From Lactarius indigo (lineage: Eukaryota > Basidiomycota > Agaricomycetes > Russulales > Russulaceae), in NCBI GenBank assembly GCA_025766275.1, contig JAFKAC010000001.1, forward strand, positions 1,860,001 to 1,924,000: DNA of 64,000 nucleotides, written 5' to 3'. The stretch's first letter is position 1. Every line of letters begins with the position of its first letter. The notes beneath the pieces are model-generated. The model searched no databases and was not told where the DNA came from. It was given only the letters and a program-made list of their open reading frames with translations. Of the stretch, positions 1-13,099 are shown piece after piece. A program made the position numbers and the translations under genes.

Positions 1-2146
1 ATCACCAATACCGCTATCTGGTGCACCTTCAGTCCGCACTTGATTCTCGCGCGATTGCTGCGGCCCATGAGGAATGTTGGTCTGTGGCTCCTGTGCGGGT
101 TGAGGTTTAGGAAATGCCATAGCCCTCGTTGGCAGCTTGTCCGATATCTGTCGCAGCTCGTCTTTGAGCCAATTGGGAACCTTGGAATATATCTCGTGGA
201 ACTGTGCGATCTGAGGCGGGGGCAGGTCGGCGTGGATCTTGTCAATAAGAACCTTAGAGAGAATGTTGAGTGTCTTTTTGAACACGTCCAGCACATCCGA
301 CGGTATTTTGTCACCGACCAATGAGTCGGCGTCTACCAACATGAGGGAAACGATGTTCGCAAGTTCGATGGCGCCAGGCTCGCCAAGCCAAGACATTACC
401 TCACGGCTGTCGGTCCCAAGGATAGCCGATAAACACGCGAGCACCCCTTCAGTCACTCGAACACGGCGCGAGTCAATGTCGGCTGAAAGCTTCTTTACGA
501 CCAACGCCCCGAAACAACGTCCTATGACACGCGCAGCCAGGTCCTCTTCTGCCTGAATTCGATGAGTCATCTCGGGACTAGCGAAGACGATGCGGACGTA
601 AGAGGGTAAGGGTTCCGGGTTCTCTGGCTGATTGTACGCCTTTCCGCAATACCACAGGCTCCTCAGACACACCCGCAGACGGTTCTTGCGCTTTTCTTCG
701 GCGAGGGGTGAGGTCCCTGGTATACAAGTCTTGAGGAGGTCGTAGAGACGAGATCCAAGGATGGGGTCGGTCGCCGACTGGTCGGACATCAAGGGAAGGA
801 TTGCCGAGGTCGCATCCGGGACGGCTTTGGAGTCGAAAAATCCTGGTACGCGTTCGGCAAAGTCTTCAATCTCTTTGTCTTCATCGAGAGCTGTAAGCGT
901 CCATTCAAGTGCGTCCTTATCTACAGTCGATGGGGCGTCAGTAGCACTGAGCTCGACACTTTTCCGTAGACCATCCGAAAGCCATTTACGACGCATAGTG
1001 ACCTGTATCTTGAGCGTCTCCCTCCACTTAGTAGGACCAGGAATCCCCGTCGCTTGCTGGTGAGTCAAACGCCATAGGGACAACAAAGGCCCGTGAAATA
1101 GCCCCTCAACCCCTCGGATGGCCAAAAGGATTCTGAGCACGAAAAATTGGGATAGACGCCATGTGATTCCGGACAGTGGCGTGCGATACGGGCAATTGAG
1201 GTATAGGTTCGGTGAAATCGTCAAAATTGCGTACGCAAGAGCGAACAGAGCAATCCAGCCGAGAGTGAAGTACGCGACGGTAGTGTTGATGGGGATAAGA
1301 AAGTCGACGAGACCGGCGAAGAAGAGGAAGACCGATAGGTGTAGGAGCACAGGCATTGTCTCGATGGCTCGCGTCATTCTGAATCCTTTTATACCATCGA
1401 AGATATACGCTCGCATACGAGCACGCTTATGAGGTGCGCCGCGGCGCCGCGCGAGTTCCTGATATCGTCGGGCCCATTGTTGCATCAATGTTGCCGAAAG
1501 TGCGCAAGTCAAGCTGAGGACTAAGCTGAGGAACCACATCACGTTGACTCTGACGGCAGAAGCTGTCGGCTTGAACGGCTGGCTGTTCTGCGCTGCAACG
1601 CCCGCGAAAGGTGTTCCGTTGGAGTTGTTGGCAAGTTGCTGAGATATTTGGGTAAGGAGCGCATTGGTCGTAACGCCGGAATCGGGAGATAGTTGCTTGT
1701 AGCTTTCGATGATGAAGGACGCAACGGTGGCCGAGAACAGACCAGTCTTCGTCATGTGCATTAGGTGAAGTGAATCAGAAGGTTGAGGGATGGGCACTCA
1801 CAAACACGAGGATTCCCTCTGTATCCCCCTTCCAATTCTCAGTTATCTCTTTATCCTCCTTCTCAGCCTCAGTGAGGTACAACATCCATAACCTGCCAGA
1901 AGAGTCTCCATAGTTCTCGCCTGAAAAGCGAATGAGAACACGACCTGTGAAACGGCGAAACAGCATACCCCGCTGAGCGTCTGTGACAGGTAGCAGCGCG
2001 GGAGCATCCCCATGGTTATTGGTAGTAGCCTGAACCTGTGTACCGGGATCCGGAGGCTGAACGCCTAGAGGAAAAGTAGTAGGGCCAGTTTGAACATCGA
2101 TGTTCACATGCGCGCTGAGTGAATCCATTTCTGGGAAATGGGACAA
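1..2146 (-). CDS. DUF6535-family membrane protein (3' end outside the window)
   Basis: Two exons are visible: 1802-2146, an intron 1747-1801, then 1746 running off the left edge with no stop. The junction reads GILVF then TGLFSA, and the run EAEKEDKEITENWKGD just before it is the usual start of the DUF6535 domain common in Agaricomycetes. At least four hydrophobic segments follow: one right after the splice, one ending near QQWARRY, and a pair after the basic stretch HKRARMRAY. The C-terminal part is soluble, helical and rich in Leu and Glu. DUF6535 has no known function. The start was chosen as the first ATG of the open frame; a second Met lies six codons on. The family call is good and the role is unknown. 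Confidence 0.8.
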
Positions 2147-3026
2147 GGGCTACTACGGAGAGAGGGCCACTCGACCACACGACAAACTCGGAGAGAAAAC
2201 TTATAGGATGGACGCTGCACCTCCAGCCGTCGACACAGATTAGGAATTATTGGTCCCATCCGGAGCTGCAACATCCATAAACCTGTCAACCAAGAAACAC
2301 CGCTAGCGATAGTGACAGTAAGCGATCTTACCCGATGTCGTACTTCTGCGTGAGCAGAATCGCTCGTGTTGAATATCACAATGCCAGCAACCCATACAAG
2401 ACAACCCTCCGTTTATCTGCAGATCTCCTCTTGGACCTCCTATCATAAGAAGCCAGAGTGTGGAGTTTAACGATCTCTGCCCCCAATTGTTCTTTACGGT
2501 GAGGGCGGTGTCGGTGTTCTGATGGGCAACGTGTTCGCAGCGTGCGCGTTAAAGCAGACATAGGACGTAAATTGCCAGTTGAATTGTGCCATATATAGTA
2601 GAGTCAGCAAGCGATGCCGAAAACAGAACACTGGCATGCGCAAGCGACATATCTTATCCATGACAGGCGTCAAAGACGAAATCAGGGCATGTCTAGCTCG
2701 ATTTGTGACACTACGCTCTCCCAATCAATATTCCAGAATCATTTACACCGGATGGCTAAAGAGCGAGTGCTGGCATGGAAATGTGATTAGTAGACGATGG
2801 CCAATCGCCACTCGGGTGCTATAAGTTACAAACTTGAAGGGTTCGAAAGGTCCCACCGCACACCGCCCTACACACCATCCATATTACTTAGGATAGATAA
2901 TTCTTCGGGGAGTGAGGTCCATAGCACTGTAGGCCCGCGTTGATTGGGTTTGAGTATCGGCATCACCGGCATGCTGCTTGTTGGCGAGCGCGGAAGTCGA
3001 GAGTTCTCGGGCCGGGAGACCTAACC
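2147..3026. other. Intergenic stretch, no gene seen
   Basis: This lies between the start of the DUF6535 gene and the start of the uracil phosphoribosyltransferase gene, so it must hold both promoters. Only short frames without family resemblance occur on either strand. I see no repeat or RNA gene. Confidence 0.5.
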
Positions 3027-4066
3027 ATGTCGAACAATCTACATGTCCTCTCTCATCCTCTCGTGAATACTCGTTTGGCAAAGCTGCGGCAGGTGTCTAC
3101 TACTCCTAAAGAGTTCCGTGAAGTATACTCTCTTCGCGTCTGTCTGGGCCCTGGTCTGTCTCTGAGCGGCAGTGGTACTACAGGGCATCCATGATCTCAG
3201 CATCATGCTCGGATACGAGGCCAGTCGTGATCTCGAAGAGACACCTTTCCAAGGCGTAAGGACATTTAATTTCCTTGCATTATCAACTGACCTCAGACGG
3301 GATCCATAGCGATCGCCTATCGACACCTTCACTGGATCAGTTGTCAAACCCAGAATCGGGCTCACCCCCATACTGCGCGCTGGACTAGGCATGACCGACG
3401 GCCTTCTAACCTTGTTCCCGTGGGTTTTTTATGGATCCCCGAGTCTCTGTTCACTTCACTGACAAATTGGCACCAAGTGAGGCACCCGTGTACCACCTTG
3501 GCATCTACAGAGAAAAAGTGAGCTTGCAACCCGTGGAATGCAAGTCCGCTCGCCGTCTACGCTCGTTATCTTTGCCGATCTTCTTCTTTTTTTTTTTTTT
3601 TCGCAGATTACTCAAAGTTACCAGCATCGCCACCTATTGACTTGGTCTTTGTGCTAGACCCCCTAATTGCCACCGGCGGAACCGCAACGGCCGCTTTGCA
3701 CATGATCACGGACTGGGGTATCCCAGGTATGCATACATCCCCTTTTCCTGAGACAAACTGATCCAAAATATTACATGTTAGTGAGCAAGATTAAATTGCT
3801 CTGTATCTTGGCCTCGGAAGTCGGGCTCAATCATGTGCAATCACAGTTCCCCGGTGTCGAGGTGAGTGCTGTGCAATTCAATATAGACAGCGCTCAATCT
3901 CATGTTGAGTAGATATGGGTCGCTGCTACTGATCCCCAATTAACGCCTGATGGCCTCATCTCGCCAGGGTTGGGTGATACGGTGAGTGATCCTAACTGCG
4001 GATACGTCGCTCGTCTGACTGTCTCGCAAGGGTGACCGGCTCAATAATACGGTCAAAGAGTATTGA
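3027..4066 (+). CDS. FUR1: Uracil phosphoribosyltransferase
   Basis: This enzyme makes UMP from uracil and PRPP in pyrimidine salvage in the cytoplasm. Eight exons join in frame to 214 residues: 3027-3122, 3184-3255, 3310-3419, 3478-3539, 3607-3726, 3782-3861, 3913-3981, 4031-4066. The reading starts MSNNLHVLSHPLVNTRL, as in fungal family members, and contains RIGLTPILRAGLGM and the PRPP loop DPLIATGGTATAAL. It ends with the uracil-site region SPGLGDTGDR. The length is typical for the family. Intron 4 is unusual because its donor is GC (see the entry at 3540). The gene stands alone between two minus-strand genes. The assignment is firm. Confidence 0.93.
3540..3606 (+). other. GC-AG intron in the uracil phosphoribosyltransferase gene
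   Basis: The donor is T then GCAAGT, the standard consensus of GC-AG introns, and the acceptor follows a run of T and reads CGCAG. Splicing here gives the expected QPVEYYSKLP. No GT in the neighbourhood restores the frame. Confidence 0.85.
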
Positions 4067-4346
4067 GTGCGTTATTATCGCTTCCGGTCGTATTAGAATC
4101 ACCTCCTTGTATTGTATGCCAAGTATTGGCGCAGCGGTGTTGAATCAGAAACTAGCGCAACGGTCGCGAAACAGGTGTCGTCACCTTTGGTGAGTGGCAG
4201 CGCAATAGCAATTTCCTCGCACGATAAAACATCAGGAATAGCCCATGTACACGTGAGTAGAGTGTAGTTAAAGTATCCAGTGTGTAGGCACCAGAGAATA
4301 AGCATCCCATCGTGATCCAAACAATCGCAACCTGCTCTGTTTTGCT

Positions 4347-6914
4347 TTATATGCCCCACGGGCCCACCATCCCTGGTTGGCCTTCGCTGAGATCAACGGA
4401 CCCAGAAATACAGGCCGCACCCTCGTTCTAAAAAGATAATTGGGGAGGTTATTGACCGAAAAGGTGAGGTGAAAACAACGCGGGCATACCGCAGCGCAAC
4501 CTGCGAAGCTTCCCAAGGCCACATCGGCACTAGTTACCTGTCCTAAAGGCGTGACGGGAAAGACGGCAGTCGATGTCAGTGACACAGGTACCAGGAAAGG
4601 TGCCGGGTGCCCAGCATTGAGCTCGAACTCTTCTTGACTTATTTCGCCCTTGCGTACCCTAGATAACTCGCGTTCGCGACGCCGGAGGGCCTTGTTATCA
4701 CGCTGCGCCTTGGCCGCGGAATTGTTCGGCAGACCGAGAACCGCAACGGTGTTATGGTCGGACGGATGTGACGCGGCAAGGATCTCGGGCTGATCCGCTG
4801 GTGGCGCAAGCCTCGCCAGCGGATAGTGTTTCGATCCTGAGAGGGGAACGAGCCGCGCAAGCTTCTGGCCGATGGTATTTCCAGGGAGAGGGCAGCCGCA
4901 TTGGGTATAAGGTATGCCATATCGCATCTACGACCAGTGAATGAGATAGGAGCAGACGCGGATGAATTTTCTGGGTCGCACTGACTTCCCAGGCTCGACA
5001 CGTCGCGTCAAACGCATCTGATAAATGAAACTGCTCGACCTTATCGTCGCTGACAGGGGAATCGAAAATCAGAGACGCGAGTGCTTGGCAGAAAGAAGAC
5101 GTACTGATCGACGTATCTCCCAATATTGGTTCTGCAATCTTTGTGATAGCGTGGACCAGACAGCTGGTGGGAATGCCAGACCAAGTCTATATCTAACGTG
5201 GGCACAATGAGCATGTGCTGCGACGAAGCCATCAAATCGAGGAACCTGGAAGTTCAGGGTCAGAAAGTTTTGGGGCATAGGACATGACCTTTCCTTACGC
5301 GTGGTATCGGACAACTGCATGATGCAGAACGGCGGCGTCTGCGTGCTTCTCAAAATAACTTGATGAGGTCCAGCCGAGATCGTATATCTTTTTGACAAAG
5401 GAACCTTGGCGCAGGACCTGGAGATAGAATGTTCCATCAGCCAAGAAGAACGCCAAGCGAAGCACGTACTGCTCCGATCAGATCTACGGAAAATGGCCTC
5501 TGGTCGACATATGCGCCCAATACCTTGGTAATTCTTTCAAGTTGGAATAGTGAGAGCGACCAGAATCCAATGAGCGAGTATGCTCACATCTTCGGCTTTC
5601 CGAGTTTAGGTAGCGATTTCTTTATCTCGCTTATCTTCCAGCCTAGACTTTCAGCCATTGCTACACTGGCTCCTTGGTTCTCCTGCCACTTGCGTGAATT
5701 GAACTGATCGATGGGCTTCAAATTAAGCAAGTCTTGTTTAATGTCCACCGCTCGTGACGTGTCTACACCGAGTTCATTACGCAAAGTGCCACTAAGATTC
5801 GTGAGAACCATGAATTTGTCAGGAGGGGTCAGCTTACGGGAGATATAACTGCATATTCGCAGACCCAGTTTGTGGTCCATGCAACAGATGAACAGTCAAA
5901 TCCGTCGTCAACTTTGCGACTGCAAGTGTTTCCCTGGTAATCTCAAAGGTGCAGAACGGGCAAGCGCGAGAAAACTTCTGTTGAGCGTAACCCATTTCCT
6001 CGGTAGTGACATATGCTACACGCGTGTGAAGGCTCGGTGCTCATGCGGGGCGTAGAATACTCACGGGCTTTGACAGCGGCCTTGCACTTGGGGCATAGCA
6101 GTTCCTGATCAGAAAGAACAGCCGCACACTCGAAGGGGTCAAAGGATAGCCCAGTCTTCGCGACCCAGTTCGATCTGCTTGATGAGTGTGGCTTCCATTT
6201 GACCATGTCGTCGATGGTATCCTCCAGAGTGAAGAAGGTCAGCCCATGCATGGAGGGTTACGCCCCTACTCACGAGGGCGTCAAGAAAGAAGTCAGGAAT
6301 TGCAGCGGTGAGTATCGCGAGAGGCTTCAGGGACCCGATACGGACGCAATCTTCAGCGAAAGACCTTGAAACAATTAGAAACGGGATTCTAGAAGGCATT
6401 GCATATGCTGACTGTGGGCTTAGCAAGTATGCATGTAATACCATCCAAACGTCGAGAGGAGGCATATCCCTCCTAACGAACTTGGCGAACGTGTTCGATC
6501 TTGAAGGTGGAAAAAGATGCTCTACCCAGCGCTGAAATCTGAGGTGTTGCTGGTAAGTGAATATGATGTGAAGCACAACCATGGCACCGACCGCTCGACG
6601 GCCAAGTTGACAAACCATGACCATCGCCGCTCTCCATCGAGCTCGCGAATCAGAAGAGGCCACGACGCATGGGCCGCGGTTTCAACTCTCTTCCTAAGGT
6701 CATGGAGTGCGCCCAGAAAGCATAGATGAAGCTTTAGGTGCTTGATTTTCACAAGCGAGTCCTGAAGTTCATGGAGCCCGACATGAAAGGTCAAAGGATT
6801 GTCTCGAGAACCTGACGATGACGATGCCAATGGTTGACTAGGACTGTCAAGAGGACTGTAAAGAGGGCTGGGTTCATGTGGCTCTGAGTACGGTGGTAGT
6901 TCTGTGTCAGACAT
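4347..6914 (-). CDS. Glycine-rich-domain-like protein (GRDP/DUF1399 family)
   Basis: Twelve exons close in frame to 661 residues: 6592-6914, 6413-6538, 6274-6364, 6065-6221, 5838-6015, 5588-5791, 5470-5533, 5299-5417, 5105-5245, 4986-5049, 4490-4927, 4347-4427. Family marks in order are VERFQRWVE, PLDVWMVLHAYLLSP, a CPKCKAAV pair followed by ACPFCTFE, AYVDQRPFSVDLIGAVLRQG, and the signature PTLDIDLVWHSHQL, with GIPYTQCGCPLPG after it. The start is MSDTELPPY; an upstream in-frame Met at 6938 is possible. Intron 2 (6365-6412) is 48 bases with no stop, so its retention would add 16 residues. The biochemical role in fungi is not established. The gene is divergent from MET10, 195 bases apart. Confidence 0.88.
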
Positions 6915-7109
6915 TGTATGGGCAGAGGAAAGATGCAAGTATCATATAAATAAGAACGAGCCGCCGCTGTTAACGGCCATTTCTTAAGTCGAGAACAGAA
7001 GCGAAGTTGGTTTCCCCAGCTAGACCGAGTTACGTACGGCGTACTGTATGTGAGAAAACTTGGTCGATCCCGCTTTTCCCAAACCTTCATCCACCCCATC
7101 ACCCCCATC

Positions 7110-10100
7110 ATGGCCACAGGTGACTCAGGTGTCTCTACACCGATCTCTTCCTCATCCACTCTCACATCTAAATCCCCACTTTTCGAAAAGCAGCCCACGC
7201 AGCCTTATTCTCTCACCGCCTCAAATCTTATCGAATTCATATCGTCTCGTTCTGCGACCAGTTCAACCCTCTTCGTTTATGATCTCGCAGAACAGGCGGG
7301 TTTTGGCCTGCTCTCCAAGGAGTGGTCGAAGTCAGACCAAGGCGCGACTTCCGTGATACCCTTACAAACAAGATCCGGCGCAGGTTTGAGCCTAGTGGGC
7401 AGGCTTTCCCAGGGAACAAGTAAGGATGCTGTCAGCGGGTCTGTGCTGACGGTGTACAATACACCGACCGGCCTTGTCGAGATGGTCCCCTCTCTTGCGT
7501 ACGCACCATCTCCCACTGCCAACAGTAGGCTCATCCTTCAAGTTCCAACCGTCTCTGTGATTGGTGATCGTCTAACGCTATCCCCTACTTTGGCCTCCCT
7601 TAACACCGTCTTGCCTGTCATACCCGAGTCATTCGTTGTCCTTCTTTCGGCCACGCCCCAAGAATCAGTCGACCTTGCCGCCCTCGCCTATAAATTCCCA
7701 GCTCATGTCATCCACCTTTTCAATCATCACGGCTCTGCTCGTGAAGTGGGCCAACTCCAGGTCCCTTCGGTATCATCAAAAGAAGTAGGAAGCACCGTTC
7801 GCAGCGTCCTGCACCAATCGGGCTATCATAGTTTCGATTATACGGGTGACAGAAATGCTCACACTGTCATCGTTGTGCTTAATGGACCACTGGCGTTGGC
7901 TTTCAAGGCAACTCTTGCCGATACGCCACATGTCGGAGTGCTCGTTGTCCGGGTGCTCCGACCTTGGGACGAAGAGCTGTTCCAAGACATCCTTCCCCCA
8001 ACAGTGAAACATATACACATCATAGAAGACGCGCCCTTCGAAGCCTCCCGTGGCCTCCTACACGCCAATGTGAGGGGCAGCGTGTTAGATTTTCCTGGCC
8101 CAATTCCGGATATTCACCACGAACCCGTAATTCCTGCTCGCCTTTCAGATCTGCTGGGCAAGCCTCGCTCCTTGGCTCACTTCCTCAGCAACCTATCGTC
8201 GTTTCCCGCGGATGTCAAGTCACGTGATGTCGGCGCGGCCAAACTAATTTTTTTCAGCACTCCCGGCACGCCCTTCTCTTCTGTTCCACAGAGGATCGAA
8301 CAAACCTTCGCCCAGAGCCCTAGTATATCCGCCCGTTTACTAACAGAACATGACGTACTCTCTCGACCAGGGGCGATCGCGGCGGACCGTATTTGGCTCG
8401 AGCCGCGAAATGATCCTGTTCCCCACACCCCACTTTCGGTCGGCCTGCCTATCTCCAGCGACAGCGGGGGAGTGTGTAACTTCCTCGCCATCTTTGACCA
8501 AAGCCTACTGAAATCCCACTCCCTCTTGAAACATGCCAAGCTTGGTGCCTCTATCCTGGTGGTGACGTCTTGGTCGGCATCTGAACTAGTTTCCGGTCTT
8601 GGTGAAGAAGACATATCACTCATCCGAGACCGTGAATTGCACCTGTATATCATTGATGCCAACCTTATCGCTTCACAGCTTGGACAAGGTGGGGTTGCGC
8701 AAAATTCGTTGCAGGGGTTGATCGTTCATTTGGCTTTCTTACGTCTGTATTTGGGTCCCCGAGCTAGCGAGGCTGGTATTCTGAAGTTAACGGAGAGTCT
8801 CTATGGCGCGTCTGTGGATGGCGTATCGATACCGACAGTTATCGCTCAGGTGTGGGATGGTCTCGCCGAAGTTGACCTATCAGGTGCCGCTGCTGAGCCG
8901 GGCGACAAACTAGAGCGAAAAGATTTCGAATTCAACGCAATTGTTGCCATCGCGGAAGATGGAAATATCGTTGTAAATGGTGCTAGACTTGGGTCCTGGC
9001 ATGACGCTGCGCGTCATTTGCTCTTCCCGTATGCATTTACCGAGCAAGATATCCGTGGATCCTCAACAGAACAATACCCACAAATTCCGGCTCTGCACCC
9101 CGAGAGTCCCGACCGTACCTATCTGGTGACGTGTACCGTTAACCGCCGTCTTACACCGAAGGAGTACGACCGTAACGTATTTCACGTCGAATTCGACACC
9201 ACTGGGACAGGATTGAAGTACGCGATTGGCGAAGCGCTTGCCGTGCATGGGTGGAACGACGAGGCCGAAGTTCTTGATTTCTGCAATTGGTATGGTGTGG
9301 ACCCTACGCGCCTTATCACTATCCCAGTGCCAGGGGACGACGCGAAAGTGCACACTCGGACCGTATTTCAAGCGCTCCAACAGCAGATCGACCTTTTCGG
9401 GAAACCTCCGAAGTCGTTTTATTCCGATCTCGCGGAGTATACCAAAAGTTCCGTCGATAGGCACACGTTACTGTTTATCGGCTCTCCCGAGGGCATATCG
9501 ACGTTCAAGAAGCTTTCAGAGAAGGATACGGTGACGTTTGCTGACGTGCTACGCCGACACCCGAGTGCACGACCGGGGATCGAGGTGCTGTGCGGATTGA
9601 TTGGCGATATCAAACCGCGACACTACAGCATTGCGAGCGCCCAGAGCGCCGTCGGAGATCGTGTCGATTTACTGGTTGTCACCGTAGACTGGGTCACGCC
9701 AAGTGGTGAGTAATGAGTTCATAGCAGTCTGATTCCAACCTCTTGACGAACTTGAAAGGCACCCCACGCTACGGACAATGCACCCGCTATCTAGCGGGAC
9801 TCAAGATTGGCCAAAAGGTAACAGTATCGATCAAACCTAGTGTAATGAAGGTTCGTCTTCTCAAAAGCCTATGGATCGTCGCGGAGGTCGTTAATATATT
9901 GATTGTGATTTCTAGCTCCCCGCCGAAAACACCCAGCCGCTCATTATGGCGGGATTGGGAACAGGTGCCGCACCATTCCGGGCATTTTTACAGCATCGTG
10001 CTCTACTCGCAACTCAAGGCGTCCTGCTTGGCCCCGTGTACTACTACTTTGGGTCCCGTCATCAATCTCAAGAATATTTGTACGGCGAAGAAGTGAGTCA

Positions 10101-10562
10101 GAGACCATACTACCTTCTCATGATGTGAACCATACCACAATTCGCGGGCTGAGCTGTTGCGATGCGGAGAGCGAAATACCCAATCTAAGAACAGCCAACT
10201 GATCTTTTTGTTACACTCCAATTGCCGCTGCTTCCGATACATCTGAAACTGACTTCATCCCACAGATCGAGGCCTTTATCCAGGACGGCATCATTACCAA
10301 GGCGGGACTTGCCTTTTCGCGCGACGGTCCGAAGAAAGTGTATATTCAGCACAAGATGCTCGATGACGTAGAGGCGCTCGTACGGATGTTGCACGAAGAG
10401 CAAGGCGTCTTTTACTTGTGCGGGCCCACTTGGCCTGTACCAGACGTGTATGAGACACTGGTCAAGGCGTTCGAGATGCACTGCGGCATGGATGCTGCAG
10501 CCGCAGATGCGTTTTTGGAGCGTCTGAAAGGGGAAGAACGCTATGTGTTGGAGGTGTACTAA
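7110..10562 (+). CDS. MET10: Sulfite reductase (NADPH) flavoprotein component
   Basis: This subunit carries electrons from NADPH to the sulfite reductase haemoprotein in sulfate assimilation. Four exons (7110-9705, 9759-9850, 9916-10092, 10266-10562) give 1053 residues, close to the usual fungal length. The N-terminal half resembles the pyruvate-ferredoxin-oxidoreductase-like region of fungal MET10. The C-terminal third is a ferredoxin-NADP-reductase module with the FAD motif RHYSIAS near residue 836 and the NADPH loop MAGLGTGAAPFR. It ends in an aromatic residue (VLEVY). I chose MATGDSG as the start; an in-frame Met 60 bases upstream also exists. The donor of intron 2 is the weaker GTTCGT. 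The assignment is firm. Confidence 0.93.
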
Positions 10563-10739
10563 TGCCGAAAAAATGCATATCTGTTACTACAGAACGAGAT
10601 GAAATATGATTACAGTGAGCTACGAGGTATTCAGTCCACAAAACAGTCAATTAAAGTCCGTGAGAAAGTCCAATGGGGTTCAAGATAAGCTGAGAACCAT
10701 CTGTCCCCTTGACGGTCTAAATCATTGAATGAACATGAT

Positions 10740-13013
10740 CTAATACTTGCTGCGCCGCCTCCTGTAAATGTATATGGCCGCGGCGGCTATGGCAGAGCCA
10801 ACGATAGATAACACAACGCCAAGCGCGATCTTCGCGCCTTTGGAGAGACCGGAGTGGTGACACGAGAACACAGCGTCACACGGCTTGCCGTTGGGCTTGT
10901 TGGCAGCGAACGCACCGGCTTGGAGGCGTGTGAAGTACGGGTCGGAGGTGTCATTCAGGACTTGCATCGCTGCGAGCGTAAGCATGGGTGCGTTATAGTC
11001 TAGCGCAACCTATAGCGTACTGAGCAAACGCGGTTGTCGGGGATTTATGTGACAGTCTACAATACCTCTGTCTCGGGCCAGTCACTGCGGATGTCATAAA
11101 AATTGTCCTTGTTGTTTGGCCCACCAACGACGGCACCGTACAGGACGTAAGCCTCTTGCGGAGGGGAGGTGTCGATATTGTTGATGTCGTTGCCGCCGCT
11201 AGCCATGGCGGAGTGGGGGTTAGCGGGTGAGTTTGGATTGGACCCAACGACGTAAGGCGCTGCGGCGGGACGTGGTAAGAATGCGAGTTCGAGTACGTTC
11301 CGAGTACGTACCTGACATGGGGTTTCTTCCGAGAGCGTAATCGAGCTGCGTCTGGGAAAAATCCTAGGAGATCATTATCAGCGAGAATATCCCATTCCCG
11401 GAGCAGCGTGCGCACCAAGTAATTCCTCGTCTTTTCCTGTGTGGTAGCGATTTGGGCATATCGGGTCAGAAGCATTGCAGCGTTGAGCGCCGGGTTGAGA
11501 GAGGCGTCGTCAGAATCACCAGGGTACCATAACAGTCCACCTGCGATTCGGTTTCAGCTTACACAAATGAACAAGTAGGATTTGAGCACATCCTCGCACC
11601 CTTGGTTTTGAAGGAAGGGCCTCCCCCGTTAAGGATGCGATCAAAGTACCGCTCTGCCTCCGCCTGCCAACCAGACAAGTTGCCTGCAAAGGTCGCACCC
11701 GCATTTGCCAGCTGGGCGAACAACACTGCCAATCCCGGCGTCTTTGAGTCCCAATTGAACACGGAATCTGTTCCGCCAAGGGAATACTGCTTGTAGTACC
11801 CCTCTGCTTGGGAATAATAGTCGCTCGAATTGGTCGCCCAGGAGAGAAGGAGCGCGGCCATGGCGAGCTCGTCACCATACGACGAAGACGGATATGCGAT
11901 TCCGGCTTGGGGGGCAGCTGTTTGATAGGTCTGCTGCCCACCGGACGCGTTTACAGCAAAGGCGTAGAGGTCTTGTGCGTGGGACAGCAGCGTTTCGGCA
12001 TACGACGAGTTCTGAAGGGAGGCAGGGGCCGAGAATGAAGGCCCGAGATTGCGGTTGGCATACAGGTTCGAACACGCGGCGAATGCTGCGGAGGCGCCGG
12101 CTGCGGCATCTGTACCGGGCCTAGAAGAAACGGATGACCGACAGATATGACAGCCATACAGCACAGCCATACCTGGTGTCATTGATCTGATACGATGGAC
12201 GGTCTTGAGGTATATCCAAATCGCCTCCCCAGTATGCGTTGTCCAAGTTTGCTGTGGACAGGTTAAATCAGCAGAACAAAAAAGAGAAACACGATTATCT
12301 ATACCATCCGCCACTTGCACATAGAGAGTATGCGATGCAGGGTGGGCCTGCCTCGCCGTCAGCGCGTGAGCACCACTAATAGAAGGAAAGCACATGGGCA
12401 CACAGCTCACCTTGATAAGCCAGTCTAAGCCCCATCTGAGCATGTCATCGAGGTAGGCGGTTTGGTTGGCCAAGTCGTATCCTAGGTAAATCGTCATCAG
12501 AAATCGTGTTAGAATCGCTAGACCATTTCGTGTATACCTCTTCCAAAGTCGACGGCACCCCAACATATTGACATGATGGAAAAGCTCTAGAAATGGTCTC
12601 AGCGGCGGTGGCGCCGAGCGGCGAAGGGACTGACTAGAGGAAATGTGCATTTGATGTAGTCTAATGTGGGATAGTAGGGAAGTCGGAGCAAATCGAGAGG
12701 AAACGGACGACGACATACCACCTGCATCATAATATCCACCAGACAAATCGAGGCCAACGTCTGACCCATCATTGACTGCGCTATCGTTTCTCCAGGAGAC
12801 ACGCTTTGTACTCGGGAGGCGACCACTGCGCTGCGCCTCGTAGAAATAGAGAAAATTTCCCAGTAGTGTAGACCATTGCGAGTTGGGAATGCTGTCCTGA
12901 GATGATGAAACAGCACCTGAGGCGGGAGGCGGCGGGAGGAAAGACGCAGACGGCAAAGGCAATTGCGCGAGCACACACTGCGCCCAGAGAGCGAAGAGGA
13001 GGAAAAGAGTCAT
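10740..13013 (-). CDS. GH9 endoglucanase, membrane-anchored
   Basis: This is a glycoside hydrolase family 9 enzyme, expected to cut beta-1,4-glucan at the cell surface. Eleven exons close to 574 residues: 12719-13013, 12635-12660, 12538-12586, 12411-12481, 12305-12347, 12173-12251, 11600-12120, 11416-11540, 11312-11363, 11066-11259, 10740-11009. An N-terminal signal peptide ([17 protein letters not shown]) is followed by [10 protein letters not shown], the GGYYDAGDYIK motif with the catalytic-base aspartates, and [21 protein letters not shown] and [15 protein letters not shown] come next, and then [11 protein letters not shown] with the acid/base glutamate. The tail has a single membrane span ([21 protein letters not shown]) ending in RRRRSKY, a type I anchor. 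It is divergent from the oxidoreductase at 13100, only 86 bases apart. Confidence 0.92.
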
Positions 13014-13099
13014 GAATCAAGAGAGAGAGGATCGAGTCAGCCATCGACATAAAGAGGTGCACGGCGTTTAGATGCACGTTCTGCGCCTTCCATATCATT

